This document shows positions 28,281-37,027 of a stretch of DNA of 64,000 nucleotides, in pieces. The position numbers and the translations under genes are program-made. The notes beneath the pieces are model-generated. The model was not told the origin of the DNA. It did not search any database and worked only from the letters and a program-made list of their open reading frames with translations. This stretch comes from Bacillus sp. SD088 (GTDB lineage: Bacteria > Bacillota > Bacilli > Bacillales > Bacillaceae_C), in the NCBI RefSeq assembly GCF_017355205.1, contig NZ_JADIJK010000027.1, positions 1 through 64,000 of the forward strand. The letters run 5' to 3'. Positions within the stretch are counted from its first letter, which is position 1; every line of letters starts with the position of its first letter.

Positions 28281-28395
28281 TTGTGTGTTCTTCAATTTCT
28301 GGTTATTCACAGTAAAACCATTATGATCAGAGATAATGAGAGGTTCCAATATTTGAAAAAAGTTGGGTTTGAAATAGTTTAGGAGGTTAGCAAAA

Positions 28396-30261
28396 TTGAG
28401 TAAGTTGAAAAAGGCCACTATATTGCTTCCAGTAATTGCAGCCTTTTTGCTCTGGATCAAAACATATATTGTATATAAAACAAGTTTTTCTATTACTATT
28501 GAGAACTTTATGCAAGAGATTATCTTATTTATGAATCCGATTAGCTTTTTGTTATTCGCCTTCGGTCTCTCGCTATTTTTTAAAACGGAAAAGGGGAAAT
28601 CACGCTATATCCTCTTAACTAGTTTGATTTTAAGTTTTATTTTATATGCGAATGTAGCTTTTTATCGATTTTTCACAGATTTTCTAACTTTACCAGTATT
28701 ATTTCAAACCAATAATTTTGCTGATTTGGGTGATAGCGCAGCAACCGAAATTCATTGGTACGATTTCCTTTATTTTATAGATGTCGTAATTGTCTATTAT
28801 CTGACTCGCTATTACTGGAAAAATACAGAGTTTACTCCTGTGAAAAAATCAAGTCGTCGTGCTTATTTTCTTATATCGGCAGCGATCTTATTCCTTAATA
28901 TTGGCCTTGCAGAAGCAGAACGTCCACAGCTTCTTACAAGGACTTTTGATAGAGAAATGTTAGTGAAAAATTTAGGAACATACAACTATCATTTATATGA
29001 CATTTTTTTACAATCCAAATCATCTGCACAAAGAGCAATGGCAGACGGAAGTCAATTGGTGGATATCGAAAATCATGTGAATGCAAAATATGTGAAACCA
29101 GACCCTGAGATGTTTGGGATCGCAGAGGACCGTAATTTAATTGTGGTCACATTGGAGTCTTTGCAAAGTTTTGTAATTGATCATGATATGAACGGTGAAA
29201 CAGTCACACCATTTTTAAATGAATTGATTGACGATAGTTATTACTTTGATCAGTTTTATCACCAAACAGGGCAAGGAAAAACATCCGATTCGGAATTTTT
29301 GTTAGAAAATTCTTTGTATCCGTTAGGTCGGGGAGCTGTGTTTTTCACCCATTCGGGTAATAAGCTTAATTCACTGGCAAGCAAGCTCGGTGACAAAGGG
29401 TATTTCACATCAACGATGCATGCCAATAATAAAAGCTTCTGGAATCGCGATATTATGTATGATTCGATTGGATATGACTACTTTTATTCAGCAGATGATT
29501 ATGAGATTACGCCAGATATTTCAGTTGGCTGGGGAATGAAAGATATTCCATTTTTTGAGCAATCGGTTGATCTAATGAATACGATGGAACAACCATTTTA
29601 TACGAAGATGATTACTTTGACGAACCATCACCCATTTAAATTGGATGAGGAAGATAAATTTATTGATGAGTATGATTCGAAAAGTGGTACGTTAAATCGT
29701 TATTTCCAAACGGTTCGTTATATGGATGAAGGATTGCGTCACTTTTTTCAAGAACTCAAGGATCAAGGAATATATGAAAATTCCATTATTGTGATGTATG
29801 GGGATCACTATGGTATTTCAGAAAATCATAATGAAGCGATGGCGCAATATTTGGGCAAAGAAGTAACCCCATATGTAAGCGCCCAGTTGCAACGCGTTCC
29901 ATTGTATATTCATATTCCAGGGGTTACAGATCAAGGGAAAGGCAAAACGATCTCAAAAGTAAGTGGTCAGATTGACTTAAAACCCACGTTACTTCACTTA
30001 GTAGGAGTGGAATCGAAAAATGATATAGCCTTTGGAGAAGATCTGTTTTCACCTGACCATCAAGATTTTATTGTATTTAGAGATGGCAGCTTTATTACAA
30101 GTGAGTATATATATACGAGAAATACTTGTTATTCCAAAGAAACGGAGGAACCTGTAGAAGAGACATTCTGTGAACCATATAAAGAGAAAGCAAGCAAAGA
30201 TTTGGGTTATTCCGATAGCATTATTAATGGTGACTTGTTACGTTTTTATGAAGATGACTAG
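28396..30261 (+). CDS. yqgS: Lipoteichoic acid synthase family protein (LtaS/YqgS type)
   Basis: 621 residues. Five N-terminal membrane helices (about 1-165) are followed by an extracellular sulfatase-fold domain. The nucleophile threonine lies in QTGQGKTSDSEF and metal ligands in VTLESLQSF and MYGDHYGISE. LtaS enzymes polymerise glycerol phosphate from phosphatidylglycerol on a glycolipid anchor. The C-terminal segment has a possible disulfide pair (RNTCYSKE and ETFCEPY). The start is TTG 28396, eight bases after AGGAGG. Confidence 0.92.
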   Translation: MSKLKKATILLPVIAAFLLWIKTYIVYKTSFSITIENFMQEIILFMNPISFLLFAFGLSLFFKTEKGKSRYILLTSLILSFILYANVAFYRFFTDFLTLPVLFQTNNFADLGDSAATEIHWYDFLYFIDVVIVYYLTRYYWKNTEFTPVKKSSRRAYFLISAAILFLNIGLAEAERPQLLTRTFDREMLVKNLGTYNYHLYDIFLQSKSSAQRAMADGSQLVDIENHVNAKYVKPDPEMFGIAEDRNLIVVTLESLQSFVIDHDMNGETVTPFLNELIDDSYYFDQFYHQTGQGKTSDSEFLLENSLYPLGRGAVFFTHSGNKLNSLASKLGDKGYFTSTMHANNKSFWNRDIMYDSIGYDYFYSADDYEITPDISVGWGMKDIPFFEQSVDLMNTMEQPFYTKMITLTNHHPFKLDEEDKFIDEYDSKSGTLNRYFQTVRYMDEGLRHFFQELKDQGIYENSIIVMYGDHYGISENHNEAMAQYLGKEVTPYVSAQLQRVPLYIHIPGVTDQGKGKTISKVSGQIDLKPTLLHLVGVESKNDIAFGEDLFSPDHQDFIVFRDGSFITSEYIYTRNTCYSKETEEPVEETFCEPYKEKASKDLGYSDSIINGDLLRFYEDD

Positions 30262-30331
30262 TAATAAAATTGAATATAAAGCAAGATTGCCATCAGGGGT
30301 GATTTACGGACGGCTGCATCGCAATAATTTT

Positions 30332-30366
30332 CAACTCCCCAACTGCAGGTTGCGGGAGTTGTTTTG
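30332..30366 (+). terminator. Terminator after yqgS
   Basis: CAACTCCC (30332-30339) pairs with GGGAGTTG (30354-30361), with AACTGCAGGTT in the loop, followed by TTTTG. Confidence 0.75.
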
Positions 30367-30511
30367 AAAATCGATTATTATAAATGTTGTAAATGCATAA
30401 TCTAAGTCTCCCAAGATCACGAATGAAGTTAAAAGGCAACTTCTTGAAGAGAAGAATTGGCTTGACTGAGGTCAGCGGAATGTTGGCTTTAAAAGAAAGA
30501 GGGGAGTGGAA

Positions 30512-31678
30512 GTGCAGAAAAAGTTTTTTTGGATATTCTTGATCCTACTTGTACTGATCGTTTTACCTGGTTGTACTTTGTCACAAAATAAATTTGTTTC
30601 ACCAGAAATTGAGAAAAAAGACCCTCCTCCTACATCGAAAGAAGATGAACAATCAACTCCCACTCCATTTCAATTAGAGGCGGGTGACGAGTTTGAACAA
30701 ATATATGGTTGGGTTGATGACGAAACGATCCTATATGCATTTATACATAAAGGGAACTACCAATTAGCGACCTATCAGCTTTATGAGGGCAAAACAGATG
30801 TTATTTTCACTTCTCAATCCCCTTTTAATGAAGTTGTGATTCATCCTGATAAAGAGCGACTGCTTGTATATACCTCAGAAAATGCACACTCTGCAAAGCT
30901 TGATTTTATTGATTTAGCAGGTGATGTTAAATTTTCCACATCTGTTGATTCACATGAAATTGCTGCAGAATGGAATCCAGAAAATTCCAATTTGATGATG
31001 ATCACAGCTTTTTTCGAAGATTGGTCTTATGAAAGTTTACAGCTTGATGTTGGTGATCATTCCATTCAGAAAAAAGAAGGAATAGAGCCATTTATAAAGT
31101 GGTTTGGAGAGGAAGCTATTCTCATACAGGAATGGGCACCAGATGAGCCGAGTGTTTTTGCTCCTCTCGTTCAACAATCACTCTCTAATTCTCCGGAAAA
31201 AGAAACGCTTATAGATCATCTGTACCGTTTTGATGTTTTTTCAAATGTCCTGATGACGATCGATGTGGCTGATATGGATTCAGAACAATTGGAGTACCAG
31301 TTTTTTGACTCTTCGTTACAGGAGATGATGTCTTCCATACAGGTACCGAACTTAACGCAATATACAGACTGGTTAATCCCTTATTATGACTATATCGAGT
31401 CGGAGCAGGTATTTCTCACGTTCGTACCAAAACAGCATGGAAGTGCCGATATGTATACGGAAGGCTTTCAACTTATTGCCTATGACCTCTCAAAGCAAAA
31501 TGAAGAAGTCATGTTCGATCATATGGAAAATAAGCCGATTTCCTGTTCGCCTAATTGGAAATTATGTTTATATGGTTACCAACTAGAAGAATTAATCAAC
31601 TTAGAAACGAAGGATCGACTGGTATTACCCCCCAAAGAAAAAGAGGAAGAGAATGACGAGTTGATTACAGCAACATAA
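30512..31678 (+). CDS. yqgU: Lipoprotein YqgU-like
   Basis: 388 residues. The signal peptide is lipoprotein-type: KK, a hydrophobic core, and lipobox VLPGC near residue 20. The mature protein has repeated blade-like segments (IYGWVDDETILYAFIH, EVVIHPDKERLLVYTSE, AAEWNPENSNLMMITAF) that suggest a beta-propeller-like fold. No catalytic motif is visible and the function is unknown. I chose GTG 30512 after AAGAGGGGAG. GTG 30506 overlaps the ribosome binding site. Confidence 0.8.
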   Translation: MQKKFFWIFLILLVLIVLPGCTLSQNKFVSPEIEKKDPPPTSKEDEQSTPTPFQLEAGDEFEQIYGWVDDETILYAFIHKGNYQLATYQLYEGKTDVIFTSQSPFNEVVIHPDKERLLVYTSENAHSAKLDFIDLAGDVKFSTSVDSHEIAAEWNPENSNLMMITAFFEDWSYESLQLDVGDHSIQKKEGIEPFIKWFGEEAILIQEWAPDEPSVFAPLVQQSLSNSPEKETLIDHLYRFDVFSNVLMTIDVADMDSEQLEYQFFDSSLQEMMSSIQVPNLTQYTDWLIPYYDYIESEQVFLTFVPKQHGSADMYTEGFQLIAYDLSKQNEEVMFDHMENKPISCSPNWKLCLYGYQLEELINLETKDRLVLPPKEKEEENDELITAT

Positions 31679-31714
31679 AACGGTGCAGGAAAAAATCCTG
31701 CACCGTTTTATTAA
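31677..31714. terminator. Terminator between yqgU and yqgW
   Basis: The perfect 14-bp arms AAAACGGTGCAGGA and its complement (31677-31690 and 31696-31709) begin in the yqgU stop codon and can work in both directions. Confidence 0.88.
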
Positions 31715-31725
31715 TGATCTTCATA

Positions 31726-31899
31726 TTACTTAGGTAATGAATCAGGAAGATGGATAAGTGTTGCAACCGCGAAAAATCCAAAAACAGCTAAAGTTCCGAA
31801 ACCGAATAAAAATCCAAGGATATTCTTGTTCTTTAAGGCACTAATGACTGCGAAAACGGCTAATAATGCAACTAACAAAAAGATAATACCTGTACCCAT
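31726..31899 (-). CDS. yqgW: Small membrane protein YqgW (DUF2759)
   Basis: 57 residues with two hydrophobic helices: GTGIIFLLVALLAVFAVISAL, a short basic loop KNKN, then ILGFLFGFGTLAVFGFFAVATLIHLP. This is the DUF2759 pattern. The start is ATG 31899, preceded by AAAGGAG on the minus strand. The longer frame to 31962 lacks a ribosome binding site. Function is unknown. Confidence 0.82.
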   Translation of the reverse strand: MGTGIIFLLVALLAVFAVISALKNKNILGFLFGFGTLAVFGFFAVATLIHLPDSLPK

Positions 31900-32095
31900 G
31901 TATAAGAAACTCCTTTCTGTAGGATCATTCCATTTTTTTATGTAATGAATACTCATACTCACATCTATTTTATAGCTTTTTCTCAGATTTGTCGAGCGGT
32001 AAAAGTGACACTTCTTTGAAAGCTATGTTATGAATAGTATATACGTGAATGAACAAACTCATTCAATGTTTACTTTTGAGATAAAGGGGCGAAGA

Positions 32096-32719
32096 ATGTT
32101 GAAATGGATGCAAATCCCACTAGGGCCGTTACAAACCAATTGTTACCTTCTTGTAAATGAGCGTAAAGAATGTATTATCTTTGATCCCGGTAGCCAAGGA
32201 GAAGAGTTCAATCAATATGTAGCAGATCAACAGCTTCAACCATTGGCGATTCTGTTAACTCATGCACATTTCGATCACATTGGCGCAGTTGATCATGTTA
32301 AAAAGCAGTGGCAAATTCCAGTTTATCTTCATGAATTAGAAGGAGAGTGGTTGACTAATCCATCTTTAAACGGTTCCGGTCGTTTCGGAGATGATATTAC
32401 TGCACAACCAGCTGAACACCTTATTACTGGGGAAGGGGAATTGGAAATTGGACCGTTTTCTTTTGAGATGTTCCATACACCTGGTCATTCGCCAGGAAGT
32501 CTTTCTTATTATATAAAAGAGATTCAAGCTGTTGTAGCAGGAGATACTTTATTTGCTGGAAGTATAGGTAGAACAGATTTACCAGGAGGAAACCATAGTC
32601 AATTGCTTTTAAGCATTCAAGACAAATTATTAACAATGCCGGTGGAAACGGAAGTACTGCCTGGTCATGGACCAACCACCACCATTCTGGATGAGAAAAA
32701 GAGAAATCCTTTCCTTTAA
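32096..32719 (+). CDS. yqgX: Metallo-beta-lactamase-fold hydrolase YqgX (glyoxalase II-like)
   Basis: 207 residues. Metal ligands are complete: LTHAHFDHIGA, the HTPGHSPGS histidine, AGDTLFAGS, and the terminal LPGHGPTT. The PLGPLQTNCYLL N-terminus is typical of the YqgX/GloB-like hydrolases; the substrate is not certain. The start is ATG 32096 with AAAGGGGCG upstream. The frame stays open upstream to 32030 without a ribosome binding site. Confidence 0.92.
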   Translation: MLKWMQIPLGPLQTNCYLLVNERKECIIFDPGSQGEEFNQYVADQQLQPLAILLTHAHFDHIGAVDHVKKQWQIPVYLHELEGEWLTNPSLNGSGRFGDDITAQPAEHLITGEGELEIGPFSFEMFHTPGHSPGSLSYYIKEIQAVVAGDTLFAGSIGRTDLPGGNHSQLLLSIQDKLLTMPVETEVLPGHGPTTTILDEKKRNPFL

Positions 32720-32723
32720 AGAG

Positions 32724-32832
32724 GTTATTCAAAAAAGCAAGTAGCTTCGACCAAGTACCGACACGCCCTGTGTCGAACCTCGAAGTCATCACACACGTTC
32801 AAGTTCGTTGGCTTGCTTTTCCGGTATTCAAG
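32724..32832. repeat. R4-related repeat, partial copy
   Basis: Starts TTATTCAAAAAAGC and ends TTTTCCGGTATTCAAGG. It contains CCGACACGCCCTGTGTCG and CTCGAAGTCATCACAC, matching the interior of the 50.6 and 57.0 kb copies. Shorter than the other copies. Confidence 0.65.
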
Positions 32833-32880
32833 GAGAAGGAATTTTTACTACAACTGTAAAGTCAGGACATCTGTTTAAGA

Positions 32881-32922
32881 AAAAAAGACTGCATCTCTTA
32901 TAATAGATAAGCAGTCTTTTTT
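32881..32922. terminator. Bidirectional terminator between yqgX and yqgY
   Basis: AAAAAAGACTGC / GCAGTCTTTTTT (32881-32892 and 32911-32922), with further pairing ATCT/AGAT inside. Confidence 0.87.
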
Positions 32923-32926
32923 CATG

Positions 32927-33172
32927 TTACCCTAATCCGCCGCCAGGAGGCATTAGGAACAAGGTATAGTATGTAAATCCGCACATAAATACGGTTAAAT
33001 ATGCGGCGAATACATACATATACATACGTTCAGATAATTTTAAATAACTAAGAAGAACAAAAAATCCAGTTTGGCCCAAGAATAGTAATGCCGTTTTCTC
33101 CATATCTCCAAGATACAGCATAATAGCAAATATACCGGTCCAAAAGCCTAATACTCTATACATGCGGTCCAT
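32927..33172 (-). CDS. yqgY: Small membrane protein YqgY (DUF2626)
   Basis: 81 residues, three hydrophobic segments (VLGFWTGIFAIMLYLGD, TALLFLGQTGFFVLLSYL, MYVFAAYLTVFMCGFTYYTLF) and a Gly-rich end. It matches DUF2626. The start is ATG 33172 after AAAGGAGGG on the minus strand. Function is unknown. Confidence 0.83.
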   Translation of the reverse strand: MDRMYRVLGFWTGIFAIMLYLGDMEKTALLFLGQTGFFVLLSYLKLSERMYMYVFAAYLTVFMCGFTYYTLFLMPPGGGLG

Positions 33173-33354
33173 ATGTATTCCCTCCTTTTTAGCGTTCATC
33201 CATCAATACCTTATTATATAGGAAAGTCGATTGAAATGTAAATATATGAGCTAGCAACTTTGTGTCAAATACGTGGACTCTTTATGATCCGACTTAGATA
33301 TAGTATACCTTAGAAAGAGCAAGATCATCCTTTATGGCTTGGATTTTATTTTTT

Positions 33355-33412
33355 AAAAATATTTTTCAAATTCATGCAGGAAAAACAGGAAACATGTCGA
33401 AAATGTTATTTG
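33355..33412 (+). promoter_or_regulatory. Possible ComK binding region of the comG operon
   Basis: Two near-matches to the ComK AT-box AAAA-N5-TTTT: AAAA-ATATT-TTTC at 33355 and AAAA-TGTTA-TTTG at 33400, about three helical turns apart. Each has one mismatch, and AT-rich sequence makes chance matches easy. The expectation comes from known ComK control of comG in B. subtilis. Confidence 0.35.
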
Positions 33413-33444
33413 AGAAAGGTATGAAAGGTGGTGTTTTATGAAAA

Positions 33445-34542
33445 ATGAGCATTGAGAAAATCGCAGAATCCATATTGTCCCAGGCTTTGTATTATCAGGC
33501 TACAGATATTCACGCTATGCCTCGTTCAGCGGATTATCTGATACAATTTCGGATCCATGGTATTTTGACCTCCCATAAAAAAATCCCGATTCAAATGGGA
33601 GAGAGGGTTATTTCTCACCTGAAATTTTTAGCCTCCATGGATATCGGTGAAAGAAGAAAGCCGCAAAGCGGTTCCCTACAAACTTACATCTCCGGAAATT
33701 TGACTTCATTGCGAATATCCACCTTGCCTACCGCAAAGGCAAAAGAAAGTATTGTGATTCGCATCCTTCATCATAAAAAAATCCTTTCTCAACAAAAATT
33801 ATCCCTATTCCCAAAGAATATGCATATCCTGCAAAATTTTATGACACAAGCACATGGTTTGATTCTCCTAACAGGTCCGACTGGGAGTGGAAAATCTACA
33901 TCCATGTTTACGTTGGCTGACTATTGTTCTAAGCAACTGAATCGCCGGGTTATTTCATTGGAAGATCCTGTTGAGCAACAAAATGATCATTTTATACAAG
34001 TTCAAGTGAATGAAAAAGCAGGGGTGAGTTTTCATAAAGGCTTGAAAGCTATTTTACGACATGACCCAGATGTGATTTTAATAGGGGAGATTCGTGATGC
34101 GGAAACAGCGTTTATAGCTATAAGGGCCGCCTTGACGGGTCATTTAGTTCTTTCGACTTTGCATACGAGAGATGCAAAGGGTGCTTTGTATCGTTTAAGC
34201 GAATTCGGTGTCAAACATCATGATTTAGAGCAGACTTTGCTCGCTATTACTTCGCAAAGATTAGTCACGTTAAGATGTCCATTCTGTGGATTTTCATGTT
34301 CTAAATATTGTATTCGATCGCAAATATCGAAGAGAACAGGAGTGTATGAACTTTTACACAGTCAAACCTTACAAATGGCTATGAAAGAATTAAAGGGGGG
34401 AGATCACTTTTCTCCATCATTGTCCTTACCAAAACTGATTGCAAAGGGGGCTGCGCTTGGCTATATTTCAGATGAAGAATATGAAAAATGGATTGTTGAT
34501 GAAAAAAATATCGATAAAAGACCAAGGGCAATTTTTTATTAG
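33445..34542 (+). CDS. comGA: Competence pseudopilus ATPase ComGA
   Basis: A 365-residue cytosolic/peripheral traffic ATPase that drives assembly of the DNA-uptake pseudopilus. Walker A is LTGPTGSGKST, the Asp box is ISLEDPVE, Walker B is DPDVILIGEIRD, and the His box is STLHTRDAKG. A CPFCGFSC-type zinc knuckle follows. The ATG at 33445 is preceded by AAAGGTGG (33424-33431). A better-spaced ATG at 33438 opens a five-codon out-of-frame peptide. First gene of comGA-GG. Confidence 0.94.
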   Translation: MSIEKIAESILSQALYYQATDIHAMPRSADYLIQFRIHGILTSHKKIPIQMGERVISHLKFLASMDIGERRKPQSGSLQTYISGNLTSLRISTLPTAKAKESIVIRILHHKKILSQQKLSLFPKNMHILQNFMTQAHGLILLTGPTGSGKSTSMFTLADYCSKQLNRRVISLEDPVEQQNDHFIQVQVNEKAGVSFHKGLKAILRHDPDVILIGEIRDAETAFIAIRAALTGHLVLSTLHTRDAKGALYRLSEFGVKHHDLEQTLLAITSQRLVTLRCPFCGFSCSKYCIRSQISKRTGVYELLHSQTLQMAMKELKGGDHFSPSLSLPKLIAKGAALGYISDEEYEKWIVDEKNIDKRPRAIFY

Positions 34543-35521
34543 AGCGAGTGATATGCTGGAAAATGGTTATACCTTTGTAGAAGTCTTTCAATTCTTTATG
34601 AATATTCAAGAGAAACAACGTTCCCTTTTTGCATCCATGATGAAAGATTTACAAGAAGGCAATGCCATCCATGAGGTTTTCCTCCAGCATGGTTTTGATA
34701 ATCGAGCATGTGCAACAATTTATTTTGCGGAAAAACATGGATTTCTTGCAAAATCATTTCAGGAAAGTGGCAATTACTTACTAAAAAAAATAGAACAACA
34801 GAAAAAATTACTAAAGTTAATTCAATACCCATGTCTATTATTTGTAGCTTTACTGATTGTGATTTTTATTTTAAAGACCGTGCTATTACCACAATTTCAG
34901 CTTCTCTATCGTACAATTGGTTTTCAACCAAATGGGATGACTCAAACCCTCATTCACTTGGTTGATCATCTCCCCATATATTTCGTTATTTCTCTCAGTG
35001 TTTGTTTTCTACTCACTTTATGTATAAAAAGATATTTCCGCAAGAAATCAGCCTTTGAAATCGCTACGTACCAATCTTCCATTCCCTTTTACCAATCCTA
35101 CTATAAACTATATCAAACTATTTTCCTTGCTAGAGAATGGAGTTTATTGTTCCAAAGTGGCCATTCCTTAAATGAAATTATCAAGATGATGGAAACGCAA
35201 AATTTTCGTCCACTTATGCAAGAGGTTGGGGGATTTTTGAAAAAGGAACTGATTTTGGGAAGCTCTTTTCCTAATGCGCTTTCTAAGCTTCATTTTATTG
35301 CAGACGAAATGGTTATCATTGCTGCCCATGGGGAGAAAAATGATCGACTAGGCAGTGAATTGTTGTATTATAGTCAAATTTGTACAGAGAGATTAGAGGA
35401 GAAAATCTTGCGCTTTATGTCAATTATTCAACCATTGATTTTTATTTTGGTCGGATTAATGGTGACTGTGATGTATATGTCGATCTTTTTTCCAATGTTT
35501 CAAATGATGGATTCTATTTAA
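34499..35521 (+). CDS. comGB: Competence membrane platform protein ComGB
   Basis: 340 residues, GspF/PilC-type platform protein. A soluble N-terminal domain (FIRASDMLENGYTFVEVFQFF) and a first helix near residue 110 (LLFVALLIVIFILKTVLLP) come first, then a second domain, then C-terminal helices (PLIFILVGLMVTVMYMSIFFP). It organises the pilus base with ComGA. ATG 34499 overlaps comGA by 44 bases, implying coupled translation. The start is not backed by a strong ribosome binding site, so nearby upstream ATGs remain possible. Confidence 0.9.
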   Translation: MKKISIKDQGQFFIRASDMLENGYTFVEVFQFFMNIQEKQRSLFASMMKDLQEGNAIHEVFLQHGFDNRACATIYFAEKHGFLAKSFQESGNYLLKKIEQQKKLLKLIQYPCLLFVALLIVIFILKTVLLPQFQLLYRTIGFQPNGMTQTLIHLVDHLPIYFVISLSVCFLLTLCIKRYFRKKSAFEIATYQSSIPFYQSYYKLYQTIFLAREWSLLFQSGHSLNEIIKMMETQNFRPLMQEVGGFLKKELILGSSFPNALSKLHFIADEMVIIAAHGEKNDRLGSELLYYSQICTERLEEKILRFMSIIQPLIFILVGLMVTVMYMSIFFPMFQMMDSI

Positions 35522-35541
35522 TTATAAGGAGGATCAGTAAA

Positions 35542-35865
35542 GTGAAATATCTACGGAATCAGAAAGCTTTCACTTTAATCGAGATGCTAATTGTTCTGCT
35601 TGTTATTTCTGTGATTTTGCTTATTACGTTACCGAATGTAACGAAGCATAATAAAAATATTAATAGCAAAGGCTGTGAAGCATTTGTATCGATGCTTCAA
35701 GGGCAGGTACAAGCTTATCATATAGAGAAAAACCAATATCCAAAGGATTTTCAAGAGCTTGGTGACGCGGGGTATCTTGAGTCGGAAAAAGTCACATGTC
35801 CAGATGGTAGTGAACTGGAAATTGTAAACGGGAAAGTTCAGCCTATCAATAAGCCAGGGTCGTGA
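35542..35865 (+). CDS. comGC: Major competence pseudopilin ComGC
   Basis: A 107-residue type IV pilin-like subunit. The prepilin peptidase site is KAFTLIEMLIVL with the Phe/Glu5 pattern, followed by the hydrophobic polymerisation helix. It has two cysteines (SKGCEAF and KVTCPDG) for an intramolecular disulfide, as in B. subtilis ComGC. The start is GTG 35542 after AAGGAGG. It overlaps comGD by four bases. Confidence 0.94.
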   Translation: MKYLRNQKAFTLIEMLIVLLVISVILLITLPNVTKHNKNINSKGCEAFVSMLQGQVQAYHIEKNQYPKDFQELGDAGYLESEKVTCPDGSELEIVNGKVQPINKPGS

Positions 35866-36302
35866 AGCATATACAGTCAAGCAAAGGCTTTACCTTGTTA
35901 GAGATGCTTATTGTCTTATCCGTTGTATCGATCATTTTGCTATTTAGTATTTTCACGTATCAATCCTTTTCTGACATGCTGGAGAAAAAAACATTTATTA
36001 CCCAACTAGAAGCGGATTTATATTATGCCCATGCTTACGCTCTCAGTAGAAGGGATAAAGTGCAAATTCAATTTTCGTCGATCAAGAAAGAATACAAGGT
36101 TATCGATGTTCAGTCTGGTGAAATAGTATTGGAGAGAAGGATTCCATCAACGATTTATATTCAAAAAAGTAATGTGAATAGCTTTGTCATTAACTCGGAA
36201 GGAAATGTTTCTAATTTTGGTACCATTATTTTTCAACAACATCAGCATACAATCAAATTGACATTTTATATTGGAAAGGGGCGCTTTAGGATTGAAGAAT
36301 GA
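35862..36302 (+). CDS. comGD: Minor competence pseudopilin ComGD
   Basis: 146 residues with the prepilin motif KGFTLLEMLIVLSVVSIILLFS and a C-terminal strand-rich domain. The start is GTG overlapping the comGC stop (GTGA). Part of the DNA-uptake pseudopilus. Confidence 0.92.
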   Translation: MKHIQSSKGFTLLEMLIVLSVVSIILLFSIFTYQSFSDMLEKKTFITQLEADLYYAHAYALSRRDKVQIQFSSIKKEYKVIDVQSGEIVLERRIPSTIYIQKSNVNSFVINSEGNVSNFGTIIFQQHQHTIKLTFYIGKGRFRIEE

Positions 36303-36594
36303 GAGAGGTTTTAGTTTTTTAGAAGGGCTTCTCTCCCTTTCCTTTCTTCTTATACTGTGTATAACTTTATTTCCTATCTCCTTTTCGATGGTGAACAAAT
36401 TATCTGACGGGAAAAAAGAAATGATTGGATACCGACTCTTATATGAATATGTCGAGCAAAATCCGGTTTCTAAGTATCCACTGGGAGAAACAAGACTGAG
36501 CCAAGGTATTCAGTATGAATTATTTTATGAAGAAAAAACAGGGAATAGGAGAGCTTGCTTTCGTTATGAAAATCGTCAAAAATGTGTTGAATAA
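36292..36594 (+). CDS. comGE: Minor competence pseudopilin ComGE
   Basis: 100 residues. The N-terminus NERGFSFLEGLLSLSFLLIL is pilin-like (Gly-Phe, Glu5) and the C-terminal domain has one Cys pair (RRACFRY and QKCVE). I chose TTG 36292, 11 bases after AAAGGGG; a TTG at 36271 is in frame but overlaps the ribosome binding site. It overlaps comGD by 11 bases and comGF by 29 bases. Confidence 0.86.
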   Translation: MKNERGFSFLEGLLSLSFLLILCITLFPISFSMVNKLSDGKKEMIGYRLLYEYVEQNPVSKYPLGETRLSQGIQYELFYEEKTGNRRACFRYENRQKCVE

Positions 36595-37027
36595 GTCATC
36601 AGGCTTTACCTTATTAGAAACCCTATTTTCAATAATGCTAGTCACTTTAATGATGTCGATACTGCCACTTATCTTTCAATCGGTCCATACGTTGGATGGG
36701 CTCATGAAGACAGATCAAGATTATGAATGGAACTTATTCATAATCGGCTTACGGAAGGAGCTGGAGAAATCGGAACAGGTCAATGTTGTGAAAGTAAACA
36801 CGAATACTAGTCTCATTTTAGAAAAAAGAGACCAAGTCATTACTTATGAGCGCTATGGTCGATCATTGCGTAGGCAAGTGAATAAACTAGGACACGAAAT
36901 TGTATTACAAGAAATTCAACATTTTGAATTTCTATTGAATGGAGACGAGCTTGAACTTCAAGTTGAATTCATAGATGGATTAAAAGATGGAGCAGGTTTT
37001 ACTATTAAGGAGGCAGAGTCATTTTAA
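36566..37027 (+). CDS. comGF: Competence pseudopilus protein ComGF
   Basis: 153 residues, with pilin-like N-terminus SSGFTLLETLFSIMLVTLMM and a strand-rich C-terminal domain (EWNLFIIGLRKELEKSEQ, ITYERYGRSLRRQVN). The start is ATG 36566 inside comGE, with AGGAGAG about 12 bases before. The family is needed for pseudopilus assembly in B. subtilis. Confidence 0.88.
   Translation: MKIVKNVLNKSSGFTLLETLFSIMLVTLMMSILPLIFQSVHTLDGLMKTDQDYEWNLFIIGLRKELEKSEQVNVVKVNTNTSLILEKRDQVITYERYGRSLRRQVNKLGHEIVLQEIQHFEFLLNGDELELQVEFIDGLKDGAGFTIKEAESF

Larger units (their letters stand above)
27685..28395. other. 711-bp intergenic region without a gene
   Basis: Holds two R3 repeats in opposite orientation (27702-27862 and 28121-28280), a terminator (27923) and between them an AT-rich stretch with a TATATATATATA run near 27970. 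No coding potential with a ribosome binding site is seen. Confidence 0.7.
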
